Assembly: GCA_010645155.1 (NCBI GenBank)
Contig: CM021323.1
Coordinates: 10,040,196-10,104,195, forward strand
Length of the DNA: 64,000 nucleotides
DNA from: Tigriopus japonicus
Lineage: Eukaryota > Arthropoda > Copepoda > Harpacticoida > Harpacticidae
Direction of reading: 5' to 3'
In this document: positions 11,743 to 25,155 of the stretch, piece after piece
Numbering within the stretch: the first letter of the stretch is position 1
Layout: each line of letters starts with the position of its first letter
The notes under the pieces: generated by a model
The model's database searches: none
What the model was told of the DNA's origin: nothing
What the model saw: the letters and a program-made list of their open reading frames with translations, nothing else
Position numbers and translations under genes: made by a program

Positions 11743-14700
11743 TACGTACGTGATATTTGATAGTGATATCTTTTCTTATTTTGAGCTATTTTGACATAAG
11801 TTCGAAAACTCAAAATTTTCATTTATTTTTGCAATATTGAAAAGCTATATGAAATATTTGGGAATTTGTTTTGCATATAACTGTAGCGTTTTTCGGCTTT
11901 TTGAGGTCAAAAATGGACCATTCAAAGTCAAATAACTCCAACTATAAGTCTGATTCCGCCTACTGGGATTTGATACGGGGAAATGACCTCTTCATTTCAT
12001 ATTGCTCATCTAACCTTGAAGGAAATTGACTGACTTGGACCACTACTTCTCGTTCGTCCCACAGAATAGCAATGTCGGAGAAGGAAGCTAATTCTAATCA
12101 TCACTATCAAAATCATCTTCCTCATCCTCATCTCAACTTCGCCTTGATTCAAACGCGAGAACGAGGGCTCTCAGATTTTTCTTCTTCTCATTTCAGATCA
12201 AAGAGACCCGTCCAAGTGGGTTCGTGATGAATTATTCACCCAATGATTTCACACACGACGCAGTCTGAGTCTTCCTAGATGAAGATTGTAGTATAAGGTC
12301 GTCCTCACACCATCGTGGGACGCGTGTGGAGCTTCCAAAACTTTCCCATTGACCATATGGATGGCAATTCTCCACTTTATGCAGTACGAGCTCCAGTAGG
12401 TGGTACCTAGATCAGACGCCAAGGAAGTTTATACCCCTCCCATTATAAGAGGTAGTAAGTTGGGAGATAATTTCATACAGCGCCGGAATTTCGAGATCAC
12501 AGATTGGCATTGATCCACTGGATATTGACAAAGTTTTGATCTTGAGGGAACTCTGAGCCCCTGATTGCCTTCAGTGCATCTGAGACCATGAGGAGAAACC
12601 CTCTCTTCCATATGCTTCCGGGTTTGTTCGCCATTGAAGGCTGGAAACTGGGCACTTACTGTAGGGATCAGTTCTGGCACACTCATCTTTCGTAACGAGG
12701 CGCTTGTGCAAAAAATCAGTCGATTGGAACAATCGATTCCTGATTAGCAAAATCTATATTTAATTCGTCCAGAACGGCTGCAATCTGAAGAAGGAGGCTA
12801 ATTGGGGGAATTGTGTTTTCCGGCAGGAATGACTTGATTGTGTTCTTCTGCAAATGAGACTTGGCTTCTACTGATAAATTGCGTTATTTTCAGTTCTACG
12901 GTTTTGATTTATAGATCAATGGAAATTTGGAAGGCCATTCCTCCTTAGAGCGCAGTGTGACTAAAAATCATCACAACAAACGTACATGAAGTAATCCTGT
13001 ACGGTACAAAATTGCCAGAAGAATGTTAATCCCTTCTTATGTCCTGAGGTTTGAGGGGCCAAATTTTTTAAATCCAACACTCGATCGAGCTTGAAATTGA
13101 TACATGAACGCCTTATGACTTGGAGCATAAATCCTCATCAGCATCTGAGTCCACCTTTCAAGAGGTTCTTGGCTCTATGCATGAACAACCGCTCCGTTTC
13201 TGGATCGTTCACGGATGATCTCCACCCTTTCTATTTTTGTCTGAAACGGACGCGATCTCCTCCTCTGAAGATCCTTTTGGCCGCCTATTGGTCTTTCAAT
13301 CAACAACTACTATGCTCCTGCCACATTTGTTCGACATGCCATCCTGTGCAATTCATTAATGGGATAGGCTCGTGCATCCCGCGATTGCCGTGTATTTTTT
13401 TCGGTCTTTGTCGCCGTGTGGCCAGCACATGACGTCCCTATCTAATTTCTACCCACATGTTTGAAAGTACTTTGAAGTAGCTTCTTCTCTCGACTCAAGT
13501 GCCATCGGACTTTTTCCCAACTCTTCAGTCAACAATTGCCTTGCATTCTGGAGGACCAAATTCGCATTTGCTTTTGAGTGAGGCATGCAAAACGAGTCGG
13601 ACATTGGTGGTTGTGGTCGTGGGTGCACTTTAGTTCCGGTAGGCTCAAGGTACTACGACGTTCTGGCAAAAATTCCATTATTCCCCGCTGCCCCTCCTAA
13701 TGCGCCTCCTCGGTGTTTCCGTGTGCATTCTGCAGAACTGAAAACTTACCCACCTCCTTCCATCTTGAGGATCGAGGTCGTTGGCGTGAAACTAGAATGA
13801 GAGGCCTCACTGTCATCAAATTGAAAGTTGAAGGCCGCACTTTGAACGTGGTTGCGACATTTCGAGCGGCGACAACTGGGCGGATTATCTTGGTCCAAAC
13901 CGAGCTTGTTTCCTCATGGTGATGAATAATGCTACTAACACTATCTCAAGATGCTGAAATTCTAAATTTTCTTATCACGAACAAACCCTTTTCCAAACTT
14001 AGGTGAATTACCTAGTCAGTAAATCATTAGGCTGATGGGAATGTGTTTTTGAACCCTGAGTCATAGTTCATTAAGGCACGAAGGTTCCGTATGTGAAAAA
14101 AAGTTTTCGTTCAAGCCATGACGATAATATGTATGCCTTAGAAAAGAAAATTCAAGAAAATTTGTGTTTGCTAATCAGTTACCTCTATGAAAGATTTTAC
14201 GCTCCACTTAATGATGCATTGAAAAGGCCAAATCGGCAGCTTTTGAACAAAGTCTCTTAAAAAAGTTATCTGCCTTATTCATTTGTACTTACAATGGGCA
14301 CGAATATGATGCCCCCTTTGTTGTTACATTGCGTTTGTTGAAATGTCGCAAATAGGTAGAAATGTCGAGGATAGTTTGTGCACTAAGCATTTTCCGCCAA
14401 ACGCAAAGAGACGAAGGCTGCTTGTGGAACGAGAGTTTCCTGGTAGTAGATCCAGATGATGGTGATGAGTTGGGTTATGAGCATCCTCAAAACCACCTCC
14501 ACTTCCACCATCAGTCGGAACGAGCGATGGTCCCATTGCTATGCCCAGAAAAATGGCTCCTTCATCTCCTCGTTCCACTTGTTCGTTCATCCTCAACATG
14601 TGCGAACATGGGACATCAGATGGGAACGGACTGAGAGTACGTACCGTACGTATGTACTAGGCGACGACTGTCCTCGCTCAATTCAGTGCTTCTCTACATT

Positions 14701-15986
14701 TGTTGTTCCACACTGACTAGGATGAGCAACTAAGATCAGTGCCGTGATGTCCCTGAAGCTCGATATTTCAGTATCTAGAACATTAAACTTGCCAGACCCG
14801 TAATGGGGACGGATGACACTTTCCGTGATGGCGCAGAGCAGAGAACAAACACAAACGAGAGCGCGAGAATTGAGATCTGCTGGCGAATTATTCCACCATA
14901 CCTACGTAAGAAATCGGAAGTCTAATTGGCCATTAGGACAAGTAGTCCTCCCAAAAGATGTTCTGAATTAACCAATGAATGCGGGACTGGAGATTCCTTG
15001 AGAATCTGCATAATCCGAAGGATTTTCCTCGTTTCAATTGGTTTCATCTGGTCTTCCAACTCTGGTCTGAATTCGAGTGTCTGTCACGCGGAATGATCCA
15101 AACTTGAGGAGGAAATATTTTTGTCTCGTCATGCAAGCAAAACAGAGAGTCACTTTTCTCATGGACCCGCGTTTTTCTTTGAACATTTGAAATACTTTTT
15201 GGTAAAGAATGATGAAGCGCTTTCGGCTTGCTTTCAAAAAGAGTGAGTTGGTCCCTAATTTGACTTTCAATTCTGAAGGAAGAAACCTTGCCAATTTCAG
15301 TCAACAAAGTAGAACTCTATCCCGCGGGTTACGTATAGTAAAAGAGTCGTCGTTTTTGGCCATTACATACTCGTTACTGTTTTGCGTACGTTCTCGGTAG
15401 TTAAGCACCATTTGGACTCCTTCTCATTGTACTTCTGGTTCTTTGTCATTGTGGTTGTTTCGGGTAATGGAAAGGCAGATTGAGGCCCCGTGAAATGTGC
15501 AAGATGCTTCGTGAGAAAGCGCAAAGATAAGATAAGAAGAAGGGAAAAAACAGACGACTCCTTGAGATGGAGAAACGTGAAATGAAGCATCAGGGTGGAT
15601 GGAATGGGACTGCAGCTCATCTGAATTTTTCATGGCAGAATTTCATTTGCTAAGAGCATTATTGCTGGCTGTCCCTCTGCGCATTGATGGGACGTACAAC
15701 CAACCAACCAACCACTGATGTTCGTTGCTCTATGGGTGCCATAAAAAAAGAACTTTGGCTGTTTCTCTGAAAAGCCATTGTGGCATTGTTACCTGAATGC
15801 CAAGAGGTTGGTTCCTTTTTCTTGTAGTCAAGTGCGGGTTTTCCATTCCCTGATTACTACTCATTGGCTTCAAGATGATGTTAAACCATGGGGAAAGTAG
15901 GAACAGTTCCACAGTCAAACAGGTAAAGCTAATGGAACAACTCGTCCAGAGTACAAAAACTGAGTTCCCACACAAGGAAGCAAGAC

Positions 15987-16025
15987 TGATTGATTGATTG
16001 ATTCATTCATTCATTCATTCATTCA
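15987..16025. repeat. TGAT/TCAT compound microsatellite
   Basis: Four repeats of TGAT run directly into about seven repeats of TCAT. Confidence 0.85.
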
Positions 16026-16984
16026 AGTTAGCGCTTCCTGTTTGTCAATCCTTATGTAAATGCATACTGACACCTTCACCTAGGGAATCGAAGGCATCCG
16101 GGGCTTTAAGTGAAAGCCCAGATAACAATATATACTGCTGCATAGGCTTTACGTAACCAACAGATAGATGGATGGATAAGCCACATTTTGACTGCTATCG
16201 AATTGCACAAATGTCCTCCACGTATAGTTCACCCATTTTTAAACGGTACGCAAAAATCTCAATTCAAAGGCGGTTGGGCGACACTTATCTCCAAAAAGGG
16301 GCTTCAAATCGAGAAGAAATGGTCTAGACTTCATATGCAGATTTGCACTACCAGAAGTGCATGGCACACACTTTTGTGTAAATTTGGATTTAGTCTTTTT
16401 TGGCCATTACACTTCTTGACTTTGGGCTTTTTGCATTCAAATTCGACGAATGCGCTTTAAACGCTTTTTTTTCGATGGCACATTTGTGTTCTACTAAAGT
16501 ACTTCTGAACCAACCGGAAGAAACACGTCTCTTAACAACAATGGGCCAAGAAAAGTTGGCAGGAGGGACTTTGAACGAATGGAGAAGGACTTCCAAACAA
16601 CGCCAGTTTTACATTCAAGTGGAAGTGAATAATTCACCCACCTCGAAATGGATGGATGCTCTGGCAACTTTTGAGAAATAACACAATGGGGCCTTCTTTC
16701 TTTGGTGAGATTGATGTTGGATTGCAAACCCCTAAAATCTGAAATTGCTTCTGTAGAATTGGACCCAAGCAAATCCCAAATTCGTCATGATTTGTAGGGC
16801 GTTTACTCGAAACAGTCCATGCTCTGAGAGGATGGATACCACTTAAACCCACGTGTTTGGTTGTGACTGGATATTTGTTTTTTTAATTTGGATTCAATCA
16901 AGTTAAGAGATCTTGAAGCATAGGCACACTTGTCACCTTTTTAAATTTCTATGTCATTTTGAAATTTTTACCCCTCACACTCAA

Positions 16985-17130
16985 GGAAGCCAGAGTGGCC
17001 GCGCCTACTAATGCGTTCTTATAAGAGCTGAGTGTCAGTGCTTCCCTAGACAACGTAGGTTCGAATCCTGATGTGGATCAGGGACTACTTGTAGCGGTAG
17101 TACAAAATCCACAACAACAAAAAATACTGA
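16985..17130 (+). mobile_element. tRNA-derived SINE
   Basis: An A-box-like AGAGTGGCCGCGCC is followed about 60 bases on by GGTTCGAATCC, a perfect-looking B box. The spacing and the GTGGCC motif suggest a long-variable-arm tRNA (Ser or Leu type) as the ancestor. The tRNA-unrelated body follows (GGGACTACTTGTAGCGGTAG), then an A-rich CAACAACAAAAAA tail. The tRNA acceptor arms do not close, so it is not a tRNA gene. The exact end is uncertain. Confidence 0.55.
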
Positions 17131-19009
17131 CTTTCCTTACCGAAGCGTTCTAGTTTTTTTCTCTCGTTTTTGTTTCATATTTCCTATGTTTTACCATATT
17201 TAATGATATAAGCTCTTTATGCACCATGGTGAATGCTCAAGCTCGTCCCAAACAATCAACAACAATAGCAATGAAAAAGGTGAAGGCTTTCTATTTTGAC
17301 GCTTTTCTTTGACGGATGGCGTGAGTGATCCGATTTGAAGGTGAGCCCCGAAAGTGATTTCACAATTGATGATAATGACTTTAAACCCGACCTAATTGGT
17401 CATCAATTGAGATTATGGTTGTGTGCAGCCATGATGAATCGTAAGTTGTAAATTCACTATAAAAAAACTGCAGTTGCTGAATTCTTTGCCGCCTTTCCGA
17501 CGGGATTTAGAGGCACTTCAACTTTGACTAAGTACATATATCAACACTCTAGGTATTTTTGAAGTTATTCTATAACTGAAATTATATTCAATTTTCTACA
17601 CATAATTGGTTATTCGGCTCAACAACGACAAAAAACAGCAACATATTAATCACACGGTCGCAACATTCATTGGACATTTTCCAAACTGTCTTTCCTCGAA
17701 ATGGGCGTACTTTAGTTAAAAATGTAACGATATTTTGGAAAGCAAATCCTGAACACTTTTTCATTTAATTGCAATGGAGCAATTTCTTTTTCTAAACGGT
17801 TTTTTTTCAAATGAGTAACTTCAATTGGTTTTCAAAAAAAATGAACGTATGTTCTATGCATTTCTTTGCTTTTTTTTCTTAGTGCAATAAAAGGAATAAC
17901 TCTCTGTGTCAAAAACGTGTCACATTGTTTTTTTTTTTTTAATTTTTGCAATAGTTAGAAAGCGTATTTTAATTAATGTACTTTGTATTATCGATAATAC
18001 AATTCCCTCTGTTGTGAGCTCCATATTTGGACATGTATTACTCAAGATCAACTTGACCCAGAACTGAAGAAAAATCGAGGGAGGGAGTCTCCAATTAATC
18101 AACATTATTCAGCAACTTTCAAAGGATCAAATACTAAAATTGAACCAATTTCAAGTTGAAAAAGAAAATACCTTTTCGTGGGATGATGGGGCAAATCTGT
18201 GAAATAGAGTGAAGATTAAGTCAGCACGTTTGTCGAGCCCTTCTAAAGTGTGCTTCTCTGACTTTCGTTTTCTTTCGAGTTTGAAAGTATACATAGAAAG
18301 TCGATGGAAGACTTCAATTGGCCAATGCAATGCGAAATATGAACCCGCTGTTTTACCCTTTAATTTGTAAAAGAAAATACGGTGTATTCGAGAATTACAT
18401 ATTAAGACTCTAATGCAAAAATGCAATTTAATTTGGAATTCTCCGGACGGAGAAGGCAATAAAATTCATCAACGAATGCAAGCATGAACCATGTATCTAT
18501 TTTCGTCCTCCCAGCTCACATAACGTGGAAGTGTTTTTTTGTTTAGCTAATTTTGATCATCTTCTTCATCTCTTGTTTCCTTCACCGTATTTTATAAACT
18601 TCGAGCAAAGGATTGATGGTAAGAAAAGATTTATGGTTGGCTTTCATAAGAGGAATCGGTTTGCTGGCATGATCTCTCTACTTATTGAACTTTTTATGAT
18701 AAATTCAAAATGCATTCACACGTTTTGCCCTTTGTCGCTCATGTCTGATGTGATGAAATTCTCGTGTGTCATAAGAACTAACCTTTGAAATATAAGCTAA
18801 CACTACCATGCTGGAATTTCGAAAAAAAAAAGATATTTTAAAGATTCGTTTTTGCTCAACTTTTGCATGTTTGGTACGCTTGTGTGTGTAGCTTGTCAAA
18901 CATGAACAGATGACGAGTTCAGAGGCTTAAGCCTTTGCATATTTACGTAATTAACTTATTCAAAACATGAAAAAGGAAAGTACGCTTACAAAGTTGAAGG
19001 ATCATTCAG

Positions 19010-19745
19010 TGGCATTGCGATGTCAAGTCAGGTGTTCCTCAAGGTTCAATTTTAGATCCGCTCCTTTTATCCTCGATAAAATTGTAGTACAATTTCAAAA
19101 GATAGATTTCAAAAGAAAGATTTCAAAAGAAAGATTTCAAAAGATTTCAAAGTCCAGATTACGATGCTAACTGTGTACTAGTTGATTGTTCAACCGCATC
19201 TTGAATATGCCTCACCCATTTGGGCTCCAATGAGTTCAGCAGGTTTGCCAAAGGTCGAGCAGGTCCAAAGATGTTTTACTAGGAACATCACAGGAATGAG
19301 AGAGCTCTCGTATTGGGAGAGGCTCCAGAAGTTAGGGCTGTACAGCACTCAGAAAAGGTACGTATGAAAGGTATTTATCTGATACTGTATGTTTTCAAGA
19401 GCGTTCATGGGCTCTGTCCTAACCCAGGCTTTGAGATCAGTTGTAGTGATCGTAGAGGTTTTATTTGCCTTTTGAGAGCACCTCCAAATCCTAAGGAATC
19501 CAGGCTAGTTCGAACAATGAAGTCCTCCTCTCTTCTTTATCGGGATCCTTCATTGTTCAACTTGTTTCCATCATTGCCTTCGTCGGGAATATGTAGGAGC
19601 TGATCCTCTAACAGCATTTAAGGCAGGATTGGACAAATTTTTAAATACAATTCCTGATCAACCCACTTTTCAAGGGTTGGACAGATCTACCAAATCAAAC
19701 CAGACCAAATATCATGCAAATGTTAATTGGAGGCAGTACCGTTGA
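19010..19745 (+). pseudogene. decayed CR1/jockey-like non-LTR retrotransposon (RT fragment)
   Basis: Remnant of the 3' part of a non-LTR retrotransposon polyprotein on the plus strand. In one frame 19028-19069 reads SGVPQGSILDPLLL, a conserved reverse-transcriptase block. The region that should hold the catalytic YxDD motif is missing. It is replaced by a short direct repeat (about 19097-19151). At 19185 the frame resumes with LIVQPHLEYASPIWAP and RELSYWERLQKLGL, typical of the RT-thumb end of CR1/jockey-type proteins. A frameshift near 19360 precedes ILYVFKSVHGLCPNPGFEIS. A second near 19590 precedes YVGADPLTAFKAGLDKFLNT and a stop at 19743-19745. With two frameshifts and a lost active site it is non-functional. 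Confidence 0.85.
19097..19151 (+). repeat. short tandem repeat inside the RT fragment
   Basis: Three to four units of roughly 16 bp based on AAAAGAAAGATTTC, lying where the catalytic part of the reverse transcriptase has been lost. Confidence 0.65.
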
Positions 19746-19785
19746 TGATTAACTTTCTTTGCAGGGAATCCCATTCCTTCTAGCA

Positions 19786-20116
19786 CAGGGGTTCTCAATC
19801 TATGGGTATTTACCCAAAGTTGGGTAAATTTGACTTTCTGTTGGGTAAATTGGTGTCCGGAAAAATTGGAAAAAACTTGGGTTTTTTTTCGACCAACATT
19901 GCACGTTTTTCTCTTCTTCACGTATTTTGACATTTTTATTGTTTTTCTCCGTTTGAATTTCGCGCGGCTCTTAAGCCTCTGCTCGCAACCCGATAATCGG
20001 TGATCAAAAAGGCCAAAAAGACAAAAACGCTGTAATATTGGTCATTGCATAGGGGGTAAATCGGATATTTCCCTTGCCAAAATGGGTATCCCCCGGAAAA
20101 AGGTTGAGAACCCCTG
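19786..20116. mobile_element. 331-bp hAT-type MITE with perfect 8-bp TSD
   Basis: Begins CAGGGGTTCTCAATC and ends with the inverted GGTTGAGAACCCCTG, the classic hAT terminus. It is flanked on both sides by TTCTAGCA (19778-19785 and 20117-20124), a perfect 8-bp duplication. Inside it has several GGGTAAAT motifs but no coding frame. It inserted about 40 bp after the stop of the non-LTR fragment, so it is probably younger than that element. Confidence 0.92.
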
Positions 20117-21681
20117 TTCTAGCATTAATGAAAATCTGCAACCAAATGAACATGAAGCTCAAGGCCAAATATGCATTAAAATGGTCATCCAAAAGGTAAA
20201 TTTGAAACATTTCCGTGTGCGGTCATTTTTCAATACAATGATGGCTTTTTCCCTTGTGTTATTCTTCGTATCTCAAGTGGTTTATGCAATACAAAACAAA
20301 ACAATACGATAGGCAAGTGATCTTTTCGATCCTTTCGCTCTTTCCCTGCGGACATTGAAGTTAGATTTAAACACAAATTTCAAGTGTCAGGGTGTTATAA
20401 ATGGCACAATAATTCATGTAGTCATTTATCCTCAGTCTCTTGGGAGACTCTTTATGAAACACGACTTAGAAACGGTAGCTACAACATTTGCCAAGAGTCT
20501 TTACTTGGCTTTTGATGTAAGAACAATCTATCTTTTGGCGGCATAATACTATTAATCCAGTTTTCTTCATCCATGTGCATCAATTTATGTCATTTGCCTT
20601 TAAGTGACGCACGCGGACAATATTGCAACAGGCCAAAAATTAATGTGCTGTTAGACAAAATGTCCCTAAACAGATCAGAATCAGAGCAACACCTGTCCCA
20701 GTGAAGGGCTTGTGTCTTCACAGCTTTATTTAGTAATTCTTAAGATCCCTAAACATTTGGCAGATGAAGGTGTTTTTTGGGATCATAAGATGAAATTAGT
20801 GAAGCTAACGTGTGTTATTTAGTACATAAGCTGGATGAAATCTTCAACGAAACTGGGCATGCTGTTGGAGCCTAAGTTCGTGAAGATTAGTTCACAGCAT
20901 GACCAATGGTGGTTATTTTGAAAAATTCCAAAATAGAACTCAATGCTCCAAAAGTTTTCTTGCAAGTTTTCAAAGCTTCCCGGTTTCAAGGTTTTGAAAA
21001 ATAGGGTTGAAAACATTCCCGATCACATTTAATAGGCCCTTATTCTTAAAGACACAAAAAGATCATAAATATCGAAGCCTCTTTCAAGGGTATTCTAAAT
21101 TGAACACGAATCCCCCTAATGTCAGCAAAAACCATTCTAAGAAAAAGTCAATTGATTTGACTTTCCCAACATTTTTCCCAAGGAGACTAGTGTACAGTCC
21201 ATCCAACATGGTAAAGTTCGCGTACTTATTGAACCTTAAAACGACAATTCAAGACCGACAAAAAATCCTCTGGATCGTGGTTTTCATGGAACGACCTCAT
21301 TCCTAATCGATCCACCAGCTTGATCCATTAGCCTGAAAATGAACCGGGCCACAAGTTTGCATTAACTCAATGTTGAGTCTGACAAGCAAGCAAGAGCATT
21401 GGCAAACGGATGAATCTATCGAGGCATTTGAATATGCTTGCTTGGCGCCTTGAAGGAAACGAAAGTAGTTCTGCTCGGATTGGGAAAACTCGTCTCACTC
21501 TTTTTTGGCTCGAAGCAATCCATCAATTGTCAGCTCGAGCCTCTATTTTCAGCCACCAAAGGGAAAAACACACACAGAACACAAGGCTTTTCATATTCCC
21601 CAATCAAAGAACAAAACACCACCAACAACAACGAGGTCGACGACAGCCAAGCAGGGAGGAAGAGCGAGAATTATTAAGAAT

Positions 21682-21709
21682 AACAACAACAACAACAACA
21701 ACAACAACA
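21682..21709. repeat. (AAC)n microsatellite
   Basis: About nine uninterrupted AAC units within the large intron. Confidence 0.9.
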
Positions 21710-24700
21710 TTCAAGGCAAGAAAATCCTCTCCCAATCCTAACAACGCCTTCCGTTTTCCGAGAGGAAGGTAAGTGTGCATGCACCTTTGATCTTTTCATC
21801 GGCAGGAGTATTCCGAGAGTGAAAGAGCAAGAAAGTGACGAGCTCGTGTCAGTTGGTTGAACCACTTTGCTGGCAGGACAAAACAACCATTAGACCAAAT
21901 GGCTCCAAACAACTGCTTTCATAACCCTTGAGAACGATCTTCAACATGGAATCACTCGCTCACTCTAACCTTGGGGTATCGTCAACTCGAGCTAGGCCAA
22001 GCAAATTCATTTACGCTCAATTACGTAGAGGTGGTCGTGAGGCACCTCTACCTACGCACTGGTTTGGCTTTTTTCACTTGGTTCGTCTGTCACCAGCTGG
22101 TTGTGGCCATTTTGTGGCCGGTTAAGAACGCTTGTCCACCCACGGCCAACCATTTCCGGCCCAATGCTCCACCCAATAATTACAAAGCGACCAACTGACT
22201 GATCGGTGTGTCTTTTTCGTCGTCCCGGGGATCTTCAACATTCGCCGCCGAGTTCGCTTCGACTCCATAAAAGCATTAGCTCGTAAATCTCGGGACGGAA
22301 ACTCGAACGAGAAAATCACTCAGGAACGCCAACTCACAAGAAAGAAAGAGAGAAAGAAAGAGGGCGTTGATGCTCCCCAGGGAAAAGGAAACTTTCCTTC
22401 CTCAAGCACGGCACTTGACAATATTGGTGTATTAATATCCGAGCCTCCCGATTGGAAGTAACCGTGAGGTAGGCAAAAAGGGCCTCTTGAACATTGGTTT
22501 TGTCTCCGCTTCTACTTTAATCGAAGGCCTTCATTTTCAACCTCGTTCTTGTCGAAACCACGTTGTTGTGATCTAATTCGTTAGGGTCTTAATGACCATT
22601 TAACAACTCTGCTCTAGGCCCAGAAATCGGGGGAAAAGTGAAACCGAGACAGTTAGACAGTGTCTACCAAACATCATGCCTTCCCAGCTCTCTGAGGGTG
22701 GCATTCATGCATTCATGCATGCATGCATACCCACTTCACTGAATTTTTTACCAAGCGATGCATTCATTGGAAGATTGCGTAAAGGTCGCAGACCCATTCT
22801 CATTGGGATTGCCGAATCAAATGGAATGACAAATGCAGGTTTGGCTTACTGGCATATTTTTCGCACTCCATCTCAACTGCCAGATGCTTGACGGTGGTTT
22901 ACGTCTGTCGTTGGTTGGTTGGTTGCAGAGGGAAAAACGTTGGTTCATGGCCACGGGCAACCCAAAGTCATTACTTTTTCAACAAAAGACACAAACGAAA
23001 ATTCCCCCTTTCCACTCTCCCAGATGAAGAACGAAGCCATTGCAGAAAAGGCATTGAAGTGTGCTGCTCCTTCTTGGTTTTTCATTTGGCTCAATTACAA
23101 AACTGGCCTCGAGGAACGGGAGACACGGGGAGAAGAGAACAGGGCTCCTGGCAAAACTGCAACAACTTGTTCCAGTAGCAGAGGGAGGATCACATTTTTC
23201 GTACTATGAATTGAGCCGTGAGAATTTCAACCTCTCTCAAACAACTTCCATTATTGATTTGGAGACATTCGAACTCCTTTTATGTGTGCTTCAGGTTGTT
23301 CCAACCCCTGAAGACATCGTTGTTCCCAATGAGGATGGGTAATTAATCCCAAAAAGGATTAGAGTGAGTTGTTTTAAAAAGAGGTCAGATTAAACAGGCT
23401 CGAAATGAATGCCATAGCATAACCCTTCACCGAGATCAAAATAGATTTAGTCACTAAACTGATAAAGATCCTTGGTGTGTATTATTTGCCAAAGTAGAAC
23501 TTTAAGGTTGGCTCAGTTCGAAACTCAGCCTTCTCACACTTACTTTCATGGTCATGTCGAGCATTGAAAGACCTGCAAATTTCCAACAACCGGTTTCAAA
23601 AACACATTGGCTTTCTCCGTTCACTCGAAGACATATCAAATGAGTGAGTAAGGGTGGGTGAATGTGGATGACATTTGAGGGACAGAATCTGTTTCCTTTT
23701 GTATACTACGTCGGACGACCATTAAGCATTAATGGCCTGGTCCTCTAACTTCACCTCAACCACACTTCAGTCTTCGTTTAGAGCCAGGCTCTTTCAAAAA
23801 TGCTGAATCAAAACAAGGAGTAAGGATTGTTTTGAAAAGGAATACCTACTGAAGAAATGTCGATACTCGGCAATGATCACAACGGAAGACCGAGTTTCAA
23901 ATTAGCCCCAACAGATTGATTAATATATTAGATCTGTCCATCGGCCACCACCTCGACCAAGTGTCAAGCAATTGGCCACATTTGGCAATGCCAATACTAG
24001 AGCGGAATCGTCAATTGGCAATGTTGCGAAATTGTGTGGGTTGCAGATTGCACCACAGCCAACATTCAACGAAGTTTGCTCGAAGCTCTCACCGATCCAA
24101 ATTATGCGACATGTCAATGAATCCACTGATTACTGAGTTTCATCAATTTTCGAGTCTCGGTCCAAACTAATGACCTAACCTTGAAGGTCATTGCCACGGC
24201 CCTTCATTTCGAACATATTGAAGTGACGAGTAATCGAGGAGGTTTCCACTCCGTGAGCGTCTTTGGGCGCCCAAAACCTTGCTAACTTCAAAGGCGAAAA
24301 AGAAAAGGTATGTAAATTCATATTTACTACGTCTTTTCCCTAGTGAGCTCGTGAAGTTGGAAATATGCCCTGAGGGAACTTCAAGGTGTTTATTCTCACT
24401 CCTTTGAACGACATAAGTAAGTACCGACATCATTGAATTCATGGCCCGACTTTCAAGGGCTGTCTGCAGTGCTTCAGCGTTTTATCAATCCCTGGATGGA
24501 ACCGGAGAATCTACGAACTACGTATGTAGTATACCCCTCGTGGTACATAAGATGCCGTTCTCTGGCCTTAGTGTTCACAATTTACTTTTCGAGTCTAGTG
24601 TAGGTTCGGAACACAAGAGCAGAAAAGTTCAGCCATTGGAAATGCGAAGATGAAACTTTGAGCGAGAGACATAGTAGTAGAGCAGACCCACACGGACACA

Positions 24701-25135
24701 AAGTAATATAGAAACAGAGAAACAAAGAATTCTCAAGAGGGCGTGCAGCAAAAAGTTGGTTTGATCTTTGAGCCAGCTAGCCAACCAACCAACTAGCCAG
24801 GCTTTATGAAAAATGGCTCGGTGTCTGTTACAAATGAGACGAAATAAAGCATTTCCGGTGAGCCCCTCGCATTGGAACAACAACGACAACAGCAGCAATC
24901 ACAACCACAAAAGGTCGATCGACTAAGGACAAGGCCAAAAGAGTCAAAGACATCGCTTTCCACTCTTGGTTCCAATATTTATGACACAAAGACATCTTGC
25001 CTTCGAGAATAGAGCCAAAGGATTCCTTCTCTGGATCTGGTCGCATCAATGGCTAGACTTCAATTCGCCTTCTTTGTGTGTGAAGCCAATGGGACCACCC
25101 ATCTTTTCTTTGGGAGAAGAAGGTAGGAACACCAA

Positions 25136-25155
25136 GGCAGGCAGGCAGGCAGGCA
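25136..25155. repeat. (GGCA)n microsatellite
   Basis: Five units of GGCA. Confidence 0.85.
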
